From Planctomycetaceae bacterium (GTDB taxonomy: Bacteria > Planctomycetota > Planctomycetia > Pirellulales > UBA1268), in contig PKCL01000243.1 in the NCBI GenBank assembly GCA_002862165.1, positions 1 through 6,860 of the forward strand: a stretch of DNA of 6,860 nucleotides. The letters are read 5' to 3'. This document shows, one piece after another, positions 1-6,722 of the stretch. The notes below the pieces were generated by a model that was not told the origin of the DNA, ran no database searches, and was given only the letters and a program-made list of their open reading frames with translations. The position numbers and the translations under genes were made by a program. The stretch's first letter is position 1, and each line of letters begins with the position of its first letter.

Positions 1-901
1 TCATTTTACCTTTGTTCTCAGGTCGTTTTGCAACTTCCAGAGCACCCCATGCTGCGGCACCGCAGCTAATACCGCACATTAAGCCTTCTCGCTTTGCGAG
101 TTGACGAGCAGTTTCCATGGCATCTTCGTCATCAACTTTCACCACTTCATCAATGATGTCGAGGTTTAGAATGTCTGGTATGAATCCAGCACCGATACCC
201 TGGATCATATGTTTTCCCGGCTTAATCACATCGCCGGCCAATTCCTGAGAAATGACTGGGCTGTTGAGCGGTTCAACAGCAACGACACGAATAGCTGGAT
301 TTTTTGCTTTCAGTGCTTCGCCGCAGCCGGTAATTGTACCTCCAGTACCGACCCCACACACGATGATGTCAATTTGGCCATTAGTGTCCGCCCAAATTTC
401 TTCCGCAGTCGTTTTTCTATGAACATCTGGATTCGCTGGATTTTTAAATTGTTGAGGCATGAAGAATTGACTGCTCGAACTTAAAATATCTTCAGCCTGC
501 CGGACGGCGCCTGGCATGCCTTCTGCGGCAGGCGTCAGGACGAGTTCCGCTCCAAGTGCTTTCAGCATTCTGCGGCGTTCAAGGCTCATACTCTCAGGCA
601 TGGTGACGCGGAGTTTGTATCCGCGAGCTGCGCAAACGTAAGCAAGCCCAATGCCCGTATTCCCACTGGTCGGTTCAATGACTACGGTGTCTGGATCAAG
701 CTTCCCGTCATGCTCTGCAGCGTCAATCATCGCGCAGGCTATACGGTCCTTGACACTCCAAAGCGGATTCATGTTCTCGATTTTTGCAATGACAGAGGCT
801 TTGCAATCCTCAGTCACTCTCTGCAGGCGTACAAGAGGCGTACGGCCAATGCATTGCGTAATATCATCTCGAATACCCATCGGGGTGATTGTTGAACTCA
901 T
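1..901 (-). CDS. cysK: Cysteine synthase (O-acetylserine sulfhydrylase), C-terminus cut by window edge
   Basis: PLP-dependent cytoplasmic enzyme that makes L-cysteine from O-acetylserine and sulfide, the last step of sulfur assimilation. 300 codons are visible; the family is usually about 310-320 residues, so only the tail is missing. Visible motifs, in order: IGRTPLVRL near the N-terminus (18-26), the PLP lysine K51 in NPLWSVKDR, the substrate loop TSGNTG (78-83), the CysK-type stretch QFKNPANPDVH (151-161), the phosphate-binding loop GTGGT (185-189), and S279 in GISCGAA, which contacts the PLP ring nitrogen in this family. The QFxNPANP segment and the lack of a CBS domain in the visible part favour CysK over cystathionine beta-synthase. 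The ATG at 901 has an AGGAG sequence (910-914 on the plus strand) eight bases upstream. It is divergent from the foldase gene. The pair LW in NPLWSVKDR replaces the small residues I recall in most homologues (AA or GG). Confidence 0.95.
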   Translation of the reverse strand, partial: MSSTITPMGIRDDITQCIGRTPLVRLQRVTEDCKASVIAKIENMNPLWSVKDRIACAMIDAAEHDGKLDPDTVVIEPTSGNTGIGLAYVCAARGYKLRVTMPESMSLERRRMLKALGAELVLTPAAEGMPGAVRQAEDILSSSSQFFMPQQFKNPANPDVHRKTTAEEIWADTNGQIDIIVCGVGTGGTITGCGEALKAKNPAIRVVAVEPLNSPVISQELAGDVIKPGKHMIQGIGAGFIPDILNLDIIDEVVKVDDEDAMETARQLAKREGLMCGISCGAAAWGALEVAKRPENKGKM

Positions 902-1137
902 CAAAAGTACTCCTGCTTGCGGAATCAGATTATTCGATATTATCGGCAAGATTGTGGAACAAGTGTGAAAAATTACTTTCATGCAGCGAAAGACATCCTT
1001 TTTAGCGGAAAAAGCTCACAAATGAGCAGGGATTGTGCTTGATCTGAACAGGCCAGACACCCTACCTTCCCAATTCGTTGAGTCGAATGCACGGTGATCG
1101 TCTCAACAACTCTTTTACGGTTCAGAGGGCAACACAC
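902..1137. other. Divergent intergenic region between cysK and the foldase gene
   Basis: This must hold the promoters for cysK (leftward) and the foldase (rightward). The cysK ribosome binding site lies at 910-914. A small GCTCA/TGAGC inverted repeat with a four-base loop lies at 1014-1027. AT-rich stretches exist (for example GATAATAT on the minus strand around 935-942), but I could not pair any of them with a well-spaced -35 element, so no promoter is called. The TTG at 1078 and ATG at 1087 are in frame with the foldase but lack ribosome binding sites. Confidence 0.5.
1124..1129 (+). promoter_or_regulatory. Ribosome binding site that sets the foldase start
   Basis: AGAGGG is followed by eight bases and then ATG at 1138. 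The upstream in-frame candidates at 1078 (TTG) and 1087 (ATG) have no comparable sequence. Starting at 1138 also gives a normal N-terminal signal peptide instead of a 20-residue polar extension. Confidence 0.7.
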
Positions 1138-3072
1138 ATGCAGGATTCATTGAACTCAATAAAAACATTTCGGGGGTGGAGTTTGTACCGCGGATTCGTT
1201 GCTATTCTCTTGATATGTATCTGCTTCTGTAGCCAGGTAACCGCTGTAGAGCCACCTGCCAATTCACCTGCTGCAAAGCCGGCAGCGATTGTGAACGGCA
1301 TCAGTGTTACTGAGGAAGAATTGGCTGATGCCTGTTTAGCCAGACACGGCTCTGTCGTCGTTGGTGCACTCATTAATAAAGTGATTATTGGACAAGCGTG
1401 TGAACGCAATGGTGTGGTTGTGACAGCAGCCGATGTCGATAACGAGATCAGTGAAATGTCGCAACGCTTTAATGTCCCGCGAGATGAATGGCTCTCACTT
1501 ATTCAGCGCGAGCGTGGGGTTACTGAAAAACAGTATCGTGAAGATATCGTCTGGCCAATGATTGCGCTGAGACGTCTTGCAAGAGAAAGTTTAGAACCAA
1601 CCGACGAGCAATTAAATGAACAATTTCAAAACCAATACGGCCCGACAGTAAAGGCACGAATAATCGTATTATCTAATCGAGAAGATGCCGAAAAAGTGCG
1701 GATAGAAGTTCTCGATGATCCTGAATCATTCGGTGTTGTAGCGAGAGAAAAATCGGTTGATGTTGGAAGTGCAAGTATTGGTGGTTGGGTGCAGCCTATT
1801 CGACATTTTTCAGGCTCTTCAGAATTCGAGGCCGCTGCATTCGCACTTGCTGATGGGGTCATATCTGAAGTGGTGCAGGTTGCTGATCAATTTATCATTA
1901 TCAAATGTGAAGGGCACTTACCAGCCGCAGACATTCAGTTTTCCGAGGTGAGGTCTCGGCTAGCTGAGGTGTATCAGGAAAAGCAATCTCGGGTCCTTGC
2001 GAGTAAGATTTTTGGCGAGCTTCAGGAAAAAGCCACCATCGAGAATGTTCTAAATGATACCAGCAAGGGGCAAACAACACCCGGTGTAGCGGCGAGTGTC
2101 AACGGTCAACCAATCACCATTCGTAAGGTTCGTGATGTTTGTGTTGAGCGGTATGGAAACGATGTTCTGGAAGCGATGCTGACCGGCGTCATTCTTAATC
2201 AAGCACTTGTCCAACAAAAATTGGTTGTTAGTCAGGAAGATGTTGAACATGAGGTAGCGAGAGCGGCCGAGTCGATGGGCTTTCAGACACCCAATGGACA
2301 GCCAGATGTAGCTGCTTGGCTGGAAAAGATTTCAAAGCAAAATAAACAATCAATCGATTTTTATCTGACTGACATTGTCCGACCAACTGTCGCCCTCAAG
2401 AAGTTGGTCGGGTCGGTACCGGTAACTCGAGAAGATCTAGAGAAAGCGTTCACCGCAACATTTGGTTCTCGAGTTCGCTGCAGAGTGGTAGTGCTTGACA
2501 ATCAACGTCGTGCACAAGAAGTGTGGCAAATAGCGAGACAAAATCCGACATCAGAGATTATTGGTAATCTTGCTGAACAGTATTCAGTTGATCCCACAAG
2601 TAAAGCTCTGCGCGGAGAAGTACCTCCTATCCAAAAATACAGTGGCCAGCCTTCTCTTGAGAGAGAGGCATTTTCGTTGAAGGTGGGCGAATTGTCTGGA
2701 ATCATACAGATTGCCGATCGATTCATGATCCTTTTTTGTGAGGGTTATACAAAACCGGTGGAGGTGACCTTCGATGAGGTTCGTGATGAATTGCATCGGG
2801 ATTTATTGGAGAAGAAGCAAAGAATCAAAATGGCGCGTTATTTTACGCATCTACGAGAATCTGCATCTATCGATAATTTTCTTGCAGGTACAAGCCAATC
2901 ATCAAAATCGAATCAGGCAGTAAATCTTCCAGCAGCTAGTGAAATGCCGGCCACAACGATTACCCGACGTGAGGCTCAAGAACTATCAGTACCTCGTGCT
3001 GGGAGCCGGACAGCGACCGATTCATCCCCGGCCGTGGCTCCAGCATCTTTTGAAGAAGCCCTGCCCAAATGA
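1138..3072 (+). CDS. Secreted SurA/PrsA-like foldase with two tandem SurA-N plus parvulin-like units
   Basis: Likely an exported protein-folding factor of 644 residues, acting outside the cytoplasmic membrane. Residues 1-36 form a signal peptide: basic n-region, hydrophobic core VAILLICICF, and a plausible cleavage site after VTA (36). Two homologous units follow. Each has a helical SurA-N-like part opening with a VNG motif (about 49-165 and 317-440), then a parvulin-like part (about 170-263 and 445-541). Paired landmarks include RHGSVVVGALIN versus RYGNDVLEAMLTG, DIVWPMIALRRL versus DIVRPTVALKKL, and QVADQFIII versus QIADRFMIL. The histidine of the usual HIL strand is missing (ARIIVL, CRVVVL), as is the late histidine of the GxHII strand, so isomerase activity is doubtful and chaperoning more likely. 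In unit 2 the GG turn is RG. The last 60 residues are a Ser/Ala/Thr-rich, probably disordered tail. No canonical lipobox is seen. The family call is good; substrates are unknown. Confidence 0.85.
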   Translation: MQDSLNSIKTFRGWSLYRGFVAILLICICFCSQVTAVEPPANSPAAKPAAIVNGISVTEEELADACLARHGSVVVGALINKVIIGQACERNGVVVTAADVDNEISEMSQRFNVPRDEWLSLIQRERGVTEKQYREDIVWPMIALRRLARESLEPTDEQLNEQFQNQYGPTVKARIIVLSNREDAEKVRIEVLDDPESFGVVAREKSVDVGSASIGGWVQPIRHFSGSSEFEAAAFALADGVISEVVQVADQFIIIKCEGHLPAADIQFSEVRSRLAEVYQEKQSRVLASKIFGELQEKATIENVLNDTSKGQTTPGVAASVNGQPITIRKVRDVCVERYGNDVLEAMLTGVILNQALVQQKLVVSQEDVEHEVARAAESMGFQTPNGQPDVAAWLEKISKQNKQSIDFYLTDIVRPTVALKKLVGSVPVTREDLEKAFTATFGSRVRCRVVVLDNQRRAQEVWQIARQNPTSEIIGNLAEQYSVDPTSKALRGEVPPIQKYSGQPSLEREAFSLKVGELSGIIQIADRFMILFCEGYTKPVEVTFDEVRDELHRDLLEKKQRIKMARYFTHLRESASIDNFLAGTSQSSKSNQAVNLPAASEMPATTITRREAQELSVPRAGSRTATDSSPAVAPASFEEALPK

Positions 3073-3284
3073 TTTTCCCAGAATGCTTGCGAGCGGTGTT
3101 GAGTGCTTGCAGCTGGAAAATTGAGATAGATTATCGGTTTACCCCGTACTGGACAGGCATGGACTGCTCTTCTCGTTGGCAAACACTCCCGCGGAGAAGG
3201 TGTCAGCGATAAACTAAATGGGATAAGTTTAGTGTTGTTAGACTAGTTTGTGTTTTGATCTGGAGTTCAATAATACAAACGGTT

Positions 3285-3293
3285 GAGGAGAGG
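3285..3293 (+). promoter_or_regulatory. Ribosome binding site that sets the TTG start of alaC
   Basis: The purine-rich GAGGAGAGG contains AGGAG six bases before the TTG at 3297. The frame stays open upstream to a TTG at 3255, but that codon has no Shine-Dalgarno sequence. The 14 extra residues it would add resemble nothing in the family, so 3297 is preferred. Confidence 0.75.
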
Positions 3294-3296
3294 TAC

Positions 3297-4511
3297 TTGC
3301 ACATACAAGCAGCATCACGAATCGAGCAACTTCCACCGTATCTTTTTGCGCGGATAAACAAACTAACCTACGACAAGCGTCGTGGCGGATGTGATGTCAT
3401 TGATATGAGCATGGGCAATCCATCTGACCCGCCCGCACAATTTATTATTGATAAGCTTGCTGAGGCAGCAAATGATACTCGGAACCATGGGTATGCCCCA
3501 GCAAGTGGTGTAATTAGCCTGCGGAGAGAAGTGGCATCTCGATATCTTCGGAAGTGGGGAGTGCGACTTGACCCTGAGACAGAAGTCCTTGGTACGCTTG
3601 GATCAAAAGAAGGCTTTGGTCATCTCTGTCTCGCAATGCTGAATCCTGGTGACGATGTTATCGTTCCCGCGCCCTCGTATCCCGCCCATGTCTATGCCGT
3701 CGCGCTAGCCTCGGGGAATCCGATTGCCCTCGACACGACTAATCCAGAAAGATTTTTGTCTCAAATATCATCGCGGTGTGAAAGTGAACATGGGCCGCCA
3801 AAGGTGCTGGTTGTTAATTTCCCCCACAACCCAACAACCACCGTTGTTGAAAAAGATTTTTATGAAGATGTTGTCTCTGTTGCAAAGCGATATGGATTCC
3901 CGATTATTTCTGACTTAGCGTACTCAGATGTGGTTTTTGATGGGTACGAAACGCCAAGTATTCTGTCAGTCGAGGGTGCGAAGCAACTTGCTGTTGAATT
4001 TACAACAATGAGCAAGGGATACAGCATGGCTGGATGGAGAGTTGGTTTCTGTGCTGGTAACGCAGAAATCATCAAGGCATTGGGGACTGTGAAGACGTAC
4101 TATGATTACGGAATGTTTCGTCCGATACAGATTGCAGCAATCGTGGCGTTACGTAATGGCGAGGTGGATGTTGCCAATCAATCCCAGATCTACCAGCGGC
4201 GGCGAGACGTGCTTTGTGAAGGCCTCGGTCGAATTGGTTGGCAGGTGACTGTTCCCAAGGCAAGCATGTTCGTCTGGGCGAAGATTCCTGAGCCATTTGC
4301 TAGCCAGATGAACAGCATGGATTTCTCTGCGAAATTATTAGAAGAGGCTGACGTAGCTGTGAGTCCGGGTGCTGGGTTCGGTCCTGCCGGAGAGGGATAT
4401 CTGCGGATGGCATTAATCGAAAATGAAAATCGAATTAGGCAAGCGGTCAAGCAGATTGGTCGTGCCATCGGAACAGAATTACGGGCATTAACGAAAGAAC
4501 ATTCAGGATGA
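3297..4511 (+). CDS. alaC: Alanine/glutamate aminotransferase, AlaC-like (class I/II fold type I)
   Basis: PLP-dependent cytoplasmic transaminase, most like E. coli AlaC, which converts pyruvate and glutamate to alanine and 2-oxoglutarate. 404 residues from the TTG at 3297, the normal length. Recognisable motifs: RIEQLPPYLF at the N-terminus, DMSMGNPSDPP, the TLGSKEGFGHL turn that binds cofactor phosphate, PAPSYPAHVYA, NFPHNPTTT with the PLP-contacting N178, SDLAYSDVVFDGY with D206 and Y209, the Schiff-base lysine K240 in TMSKGYSMAGWRVGF, KASMFVWAKIPEP, and the carboxylate-binding R370 in YLRMALIEN. Nearly every block matches what I recall of AlaC, better than LL-diaminopimelate or aspartate aminotransferases, although those share the fold. 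It follows the foldase after 224 non-coding bases and is probably transcribed separately; it converges on the sigma gene. Substrate preference is inferred from family resemblance. Confidence 0.92.
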   Translation: MHIQAASRIEQLPPYLFARINKLTYDKRRGGCDVIDMSMGNPSDPPAQFIIDKLAEAANDTRNHGYAPASGVISLRREVASRYLRKWGVRLDPETEVLGTLGSKEGFGHLCLAMLNPGDDVIVPAPSYPAHVYAVALASGNPIALDTTNPERFLSQISSRCESEHGPPKVLVVNFPHNPTTTVVEKDFYEDVVSVAKRYGFPIISDLAYSDVVFDGYETPSILSVEGAKQLAVEFTTMSKGYSMAGWRVGFCAGNAEIIKALGTVKTYYDYGMFRPIQIAAIVALRNGEVDVANQSQIYQRRRDVLCEGLGRIGWQVTVPKASMFVWAKIPEPFASQMNSMDFSAKLLEEADVAVSPGAGFGPAGEGYLRMALIENENRIRQAVKQIGRAIGTELRALTKEHSG

Positions 4512-4573
4512 ACAGGCTAAGCTTTGGCATGAATGAGCGAAGGTAATCACAGGCCGTTTGGGCCCCGACAGAT

Positions 4574-4828
4574 TCATTCGTTAGCTACGGATTGAGACAA
4601 TAACGAGCTTTCACCTAGTGGCATTTTTTTACACTCTCCAATGACTGCGGCTGGGGCAAGGCGTTCAACCTCGATCACATACAAACCCGTTTTTGTCCGA
4701 ATCTTGCACCGCTGCTTGAATTCTTCTGGCTCCACATGATGAAGCAGAGTCAGTCCAAACGTGGAGAGTTATTTTTCGACGGAATGGGGATCAAATTCGG
4801 AAACAAGCCTGAAATGAAACAAGCCCAT
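4574..4828 (-). pseudogene. Possible remnant or small gene of unknown function, interrupted by one TAA
   Basis: On the minus strand a frame runs from an ATG at 4828 for 19 codons (MGLFHFRLVSEFDPHSVEK), meets TAA at 4771-4769, then stays open in the same frame for 64 codons to TGA at 4576-4574. The second part reads like protein (for example VEPEEFKQRC, then TGLYVIEVERLAP with alternating hydrophobics). A single C-to-T change (CAA to TAA) would explain the interruption. Alternatively only the second part is a small gene, for instance from a GTG at 4735 (53 residues), but that has no ribosome binding site. It lies downstream of the sigma gene in the same direction and overlaps the terminator hairpin. 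I do not recognise the family. An open frame of 64 codons can arise by chance, so this is tentative. Confidence 0.3.
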
Positions 4829-4857
4829 GGCAATCACGAAATGCCATGGGCTTGTTT
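4817..4857. terminator. Perfect 16-bp stem hairpin, probable bidirectional terminator
   Basis: AAACAAGCCCATGGCA (4817-4832) is exactly complementary to TGCCATGGGCTTGTTT (4842-4857), with a nine-base loop. It sits between the convergent ends of alaC and the sigma gene, 46 bases past the sigma stop codon and about 300 bases past the alaC stop. T-rich arm ends on both strands (CTTGTTTCATTTC reading leftward, CTTGTTTGTACTCGTT reading rightward) would support Rho-independent ending both ways. The leftward (sigma) assignment is stronger because the distance is short. Confidence 0.75.
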
Positions 4858-4902
4858 GTACTCGTTATATGTCCAAATGTATGAAGCCTGGTAAAAGCAA
4901 CA

Positions 4903-6393
4903 TCAACCTATTTCAGGCAACATGGCCTCTGCCTCTGCTGCCTTTCGCAACTTTTCCAAAGCCTTCGCTTCAATTTGACGAACCCGTTCTTTGGTGACTC
5001 CAAGAGCCGACCCAACTTCTTTGAGAGTTTCAGGATCATGTTCATGATTGAGTCCATATCGTCGAACAATGATAGTCTGTTCCCTCGGTTCAAGTCGGTC
5101 GAGGAATTTCTCAACCTGGCTGAGTCTGTCAGACTCAGCCATTCTTCGATATGTCTCATCGGTGCTTTCGTCAGCTGTAGCTTGCAAGAGTTCAGTATCA
5201 GCGGCACGAAAACGATCTCGTACTTTATGCTCGTTAGGAATACTGCGAGCATAGTTTTTCATGATTGCCCACGATGAGTACGTGCTGAATTTATTGCCTC
5301 GAGCGTAGTCAAATTTCTCAACTGCTCGCATCATGGACATATTGCCATCACTCACGAGATCAAAAAAACTATCAGATGCAGAAACGCGTCGTTTGGCTAT
5401 TGAGACAACCAGTCGAAGGTTCGCTCGTACGATCTTGTTTTTCAGATCGACGATATCCTGGTAAAGCATTTCAATCTGATCCATTAATCGTCCACTTGGG
5501 TGATCTTGTTGTAGTTGATCCCGCAGGAGCGTCGCTTTGTATTTGAGGTAATTAAATTTTCGAAATAACCAGACTTCTTGCTCACGAGTCAGCAACGGTA
5601 CCTCGTAGAGGCTCGCAAGATAGGCCGGTAAGCCGGTGGGGCGACGAACCCGTTTCGGGGCATCTACGTTTTGTGGAAATGGCTGAAAGACGACTTTTTC
5701 GGCACTTTTTCTCGGGAAGAGTGCGTTTGGCATGAAGTCAAGAGGTAAGTGAGCAATCGCTTCAGCTCTTTGCGTGAGAACGATACGGTAAATACTGGCT
5801 CGGCTTCTGTGATATCTACGAGCGATTGATTCTACTGATTCACCATGTTGATAGTGTCTAAAAATACGAGCACAACTCTCAGGTCGTAATTTGCCATCAG
5901 CGTTTGGGAAGACCGCTGAGTCAGAATGTTCCTGATCATATCTTTTTATGGTGTAGCGAATTGTCTCGACACTTCTGTTGAGACGAGTAGCTATGCGTCG
6001 ATGAACATCAGCAGGGCATGCACCTGCAGCAGCCAGGCGACGAGCCCATGCAATGAGTTTGTCGTGTTCTTCGTCATTTAATTGACTAAATCGACGGCCT
6101 CTTTGAATTCTCTCTGGGTTTTCATGCACGAAACGGTCAACGGCGCTCGCAAGAAAGCCAACCCGTTTTCTACCCTTTATAACAACCCGCTGTGCTACAA
6201 GACCATGATCTCGCCATCGAGATATTGTTTTTGTGGAAACGTTAAATCGTTCGGCAAGATCCTCGATTGACAACACATTGTCATCGGAAGAAACCGAGCA
6301 TGGATGTACTGATGGCTGAACTCCACCAGCGCATGTGTTTTCGTCGTGGATTCGAACGAAAGGAAAACGATCTTCTGAAATATTAGAATGCAT
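4903..6393 (-). CDS. Sigma-70 family RNA polymerase sigma factor with N-terminal helix-turn-helix extension
   Basis: Promoter-recognition subunit of RNA polymerase, 496 residues from the ATG at 6393. N-terminal part: a MerR/excisionase-like helix-turn-helix (about 41-65, LSIEDLAERFNVSTKTISRW), a second helical segment (about 103-155, with RLNRSVETIRYTIKRY), and a third helix-turn-helix (about 167-205, SIARRYHRSRASIYRIV). Then region 1.2 (about 252-290, LPAYLASLYEVPLLTREQE), region 2 (about 319-395, with IVRANLRLVVSIAKR, FDLVSDGNMSMMRAVEKFDY and FSTYSSWAIMKNYARSI), and region 4 (about 434-486, with EPREQTIIVRRYGL and VTKERVRQIEAKALEKLRK). A typical region 3 is missing: only about 40 polar residues link regions 2 and 4. 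Region 4.2 is close to primary sigma factors, suggesting TTGACA-like -35 recognition, whereas region 2.4 differs. The architecture recalls planctomycete sigma factors. Whether it is the primary or an alternative factor cannot be decided here. Confidence 0.9.
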   Translation of the reverse strand: MHSNISEDRFPFVRIHDENTCAGGVQPSVHPCSVSSDDNVLSIEDLAERFNVSTKTISRWRDHGLVAQRVVIKGRKRVGFLASAVDRFVHENPERIQRGRRFSQLNDEEHDKLIAWARRLAAAGACPADVHRRIATRLNRSVETIRYTIKRYDQEHSDSAVFPNADGKLRPESCARIFRHYQHGESVESIARRYHRSRASIYRIVLTQRAEAIAHLPLDFMPNALFPRKSAEKVVFQPFPQNVDAPKRVRRPTGLPAYLASLYEVPLLTREQEVWLFRKFNYLKYKATLLRDQLQQDHPSGRLMDQIEMLYQDIVDLKNKIVRANLRLVVSIAKRRVSASDSFFDLVSDGNMSMMRAVEKFDYARGNKFSTYSSWAIMKNYARSIPNEHKVRDRFRAADTELLQATADESTDETYRRMAESDRLSQVEKFLDRLEPREQTIIVRRYGLNHEHDPETLKEVGSALGVTKERVRQIEAKALEKLRKAAEAEAMLPEIG

Positions 6394-6399
6394 AAGAAT

Positions 6400-6404
6400 C
6401 CTCC
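6400..6404 (-). promoter_or_regulatory. Ribosome binding site that sets the sigma factor start
   Basis: GGAGG on the minus strand, six bases before the ATG at 6393. The frame also has an ATG at 6429 that would add 12 residues, but no such sequence precedes it and the GGAGG would then lie inside the gene, so the shorter 496-residue form is preferred. Confidence 0.8.
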
Positions 6405-6441
6405 ATGGCGGGATGCTCCGCATATTCACGTGTCAGGCAAA

Positions 6442-6473
6442 CTTGTGAAACTGCCCCTACGCGTTTTCACAAG
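6442..6473. repeat. Inverted repeat CTTGTGAAA / TTTCACAAG upstream of the sigma gene
   Basis: Two perfect 9-base arms (6442-6450 and 6465-6473) separated by 14 bases, ending 49 bases before the sigma start codon. The arm centres are 23 bases apart, roughly two helical turns, which would suit a dimeric DNA-binding protein. It could instead form a hairpin in the 5' leader. No matching copy was seen elsewhere in the window. Confidence 0.5.
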
Positions 6474-6631
6474 ACCACCTAGACAGTGGATACAACGTTG
6501 CATCGCCGAAACAGGCAATGAAACCAATCCGGCGTCCACTTGTTGGAATCCTCCCTGACTCCCACCACACCCTTTTCGCGGACACTTTAGTTATACGTTC
6601 CAACGGGACAGATGGTTTGCTGAAACATTGA

Positions 6632-6662
6632 AAAATTCACGTTATTTTGCAAAATTCATGTT
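6632..6662. repeat. Direct repeat AAAATTCAyGTT, two copies
   Basis: AAAATTCACGTT (6632-6643) and AAAATTCATGTT (6651-6662) differ at one base and recur with a 19-base period, about two helical turns. A shorter related copy, GAATTCATG, lies at 6722-6730. Such spacing can reflect binding sites on one face of the DNA; the AT-rich content also permits chance. Confidence 0.4.
6644..6655. repeat. Perfect 12-bp palindrome ATTTTGCAAAAT
   Basis: A self-complementary 12-mer with no spacer, lying between and overlapping the second of the two AAAATTCAyGTT repeats, about 250 bases upstream of the sigma start. It is operator-like, but no bound factor can be named. Confidence 0.4.
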
Positions 6663-6691
6663 GAAACGGTGAGATGCTTTCTGCGGAGTGG

Positions 6692-6722
6692 CTGTAAGTT
6701 GTTTCTGAACAACGACTTACAG
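6692..6722. repeat. Hairpin-forming inverted repeat CTGTAAGT...ACTTACAG
   Basis: Twelve-base arms CTGTAAGTTGTT (6692-6703) and AACGACTTACAG (6711-6722) pair with a single T-G wobble around a seven-base loop. Neither strand has a T-tract after it, so it does not look like a Rho-independent terminator. It could be an operator or an RNA stem at the end of a transcript from beyond the right edge. Confidence 0.5.

Larger units (their letters stand above)
4512..4902. other. Convergent intergenic region between alaC and the sigma gene
   Basis: 391 bases between two gene ends. It holds the strong hairpin at 4817-4857 and, on the minus strand, a short coding-like frame (4574-4828). A GAAACAAGCC direct repeat occurs at 4800-4809 and 4816-4825, the second copy overlapping the left hairpin arm. 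No RNA gene or plus-strand coding frame is convincing. 4512-4573 contains nothing I can identify beyond a weak GGCC/GGCC repeat. Confidence 0.6.

Noticed and set aside
651..968. Plus-strand open frame of about 105 codons
   Set aside because: It lies antisense to cysK, whose minus-strand frame matches the family along its entire length; the plus-strand translation resembles nothing and has no ribosome binding site.
1078..1137. 20-residue N-terminal extension of the foldase from TTG 1078
   Set aside because: No ribosome binding site precedes it and it would bury the signal peptide; the ATG at 1138 has AGAGGG at good spacing.
3213..3233. ACTAAA / TTTAGT inverted repeat as a terminator of the foldase gene
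   Set aside because: The stem is only six AT-rich pairs around a nine-base loop, with no clean T-tract; too weak to call.
4641..4739. Plus-strand 32-codon frame beginning ATGACTGCGGCTGGG
   Set aside because: Short, without a ribosome binding site, and its complement reads more like protein.
6394..6429. 12-residue N-terminal extension of the sigma factor from ATG 6429
   Set aside because: The GGAGG at 6400-6404 sits exactly six bases before the internal ATG at 6393, which is therefore the better start.
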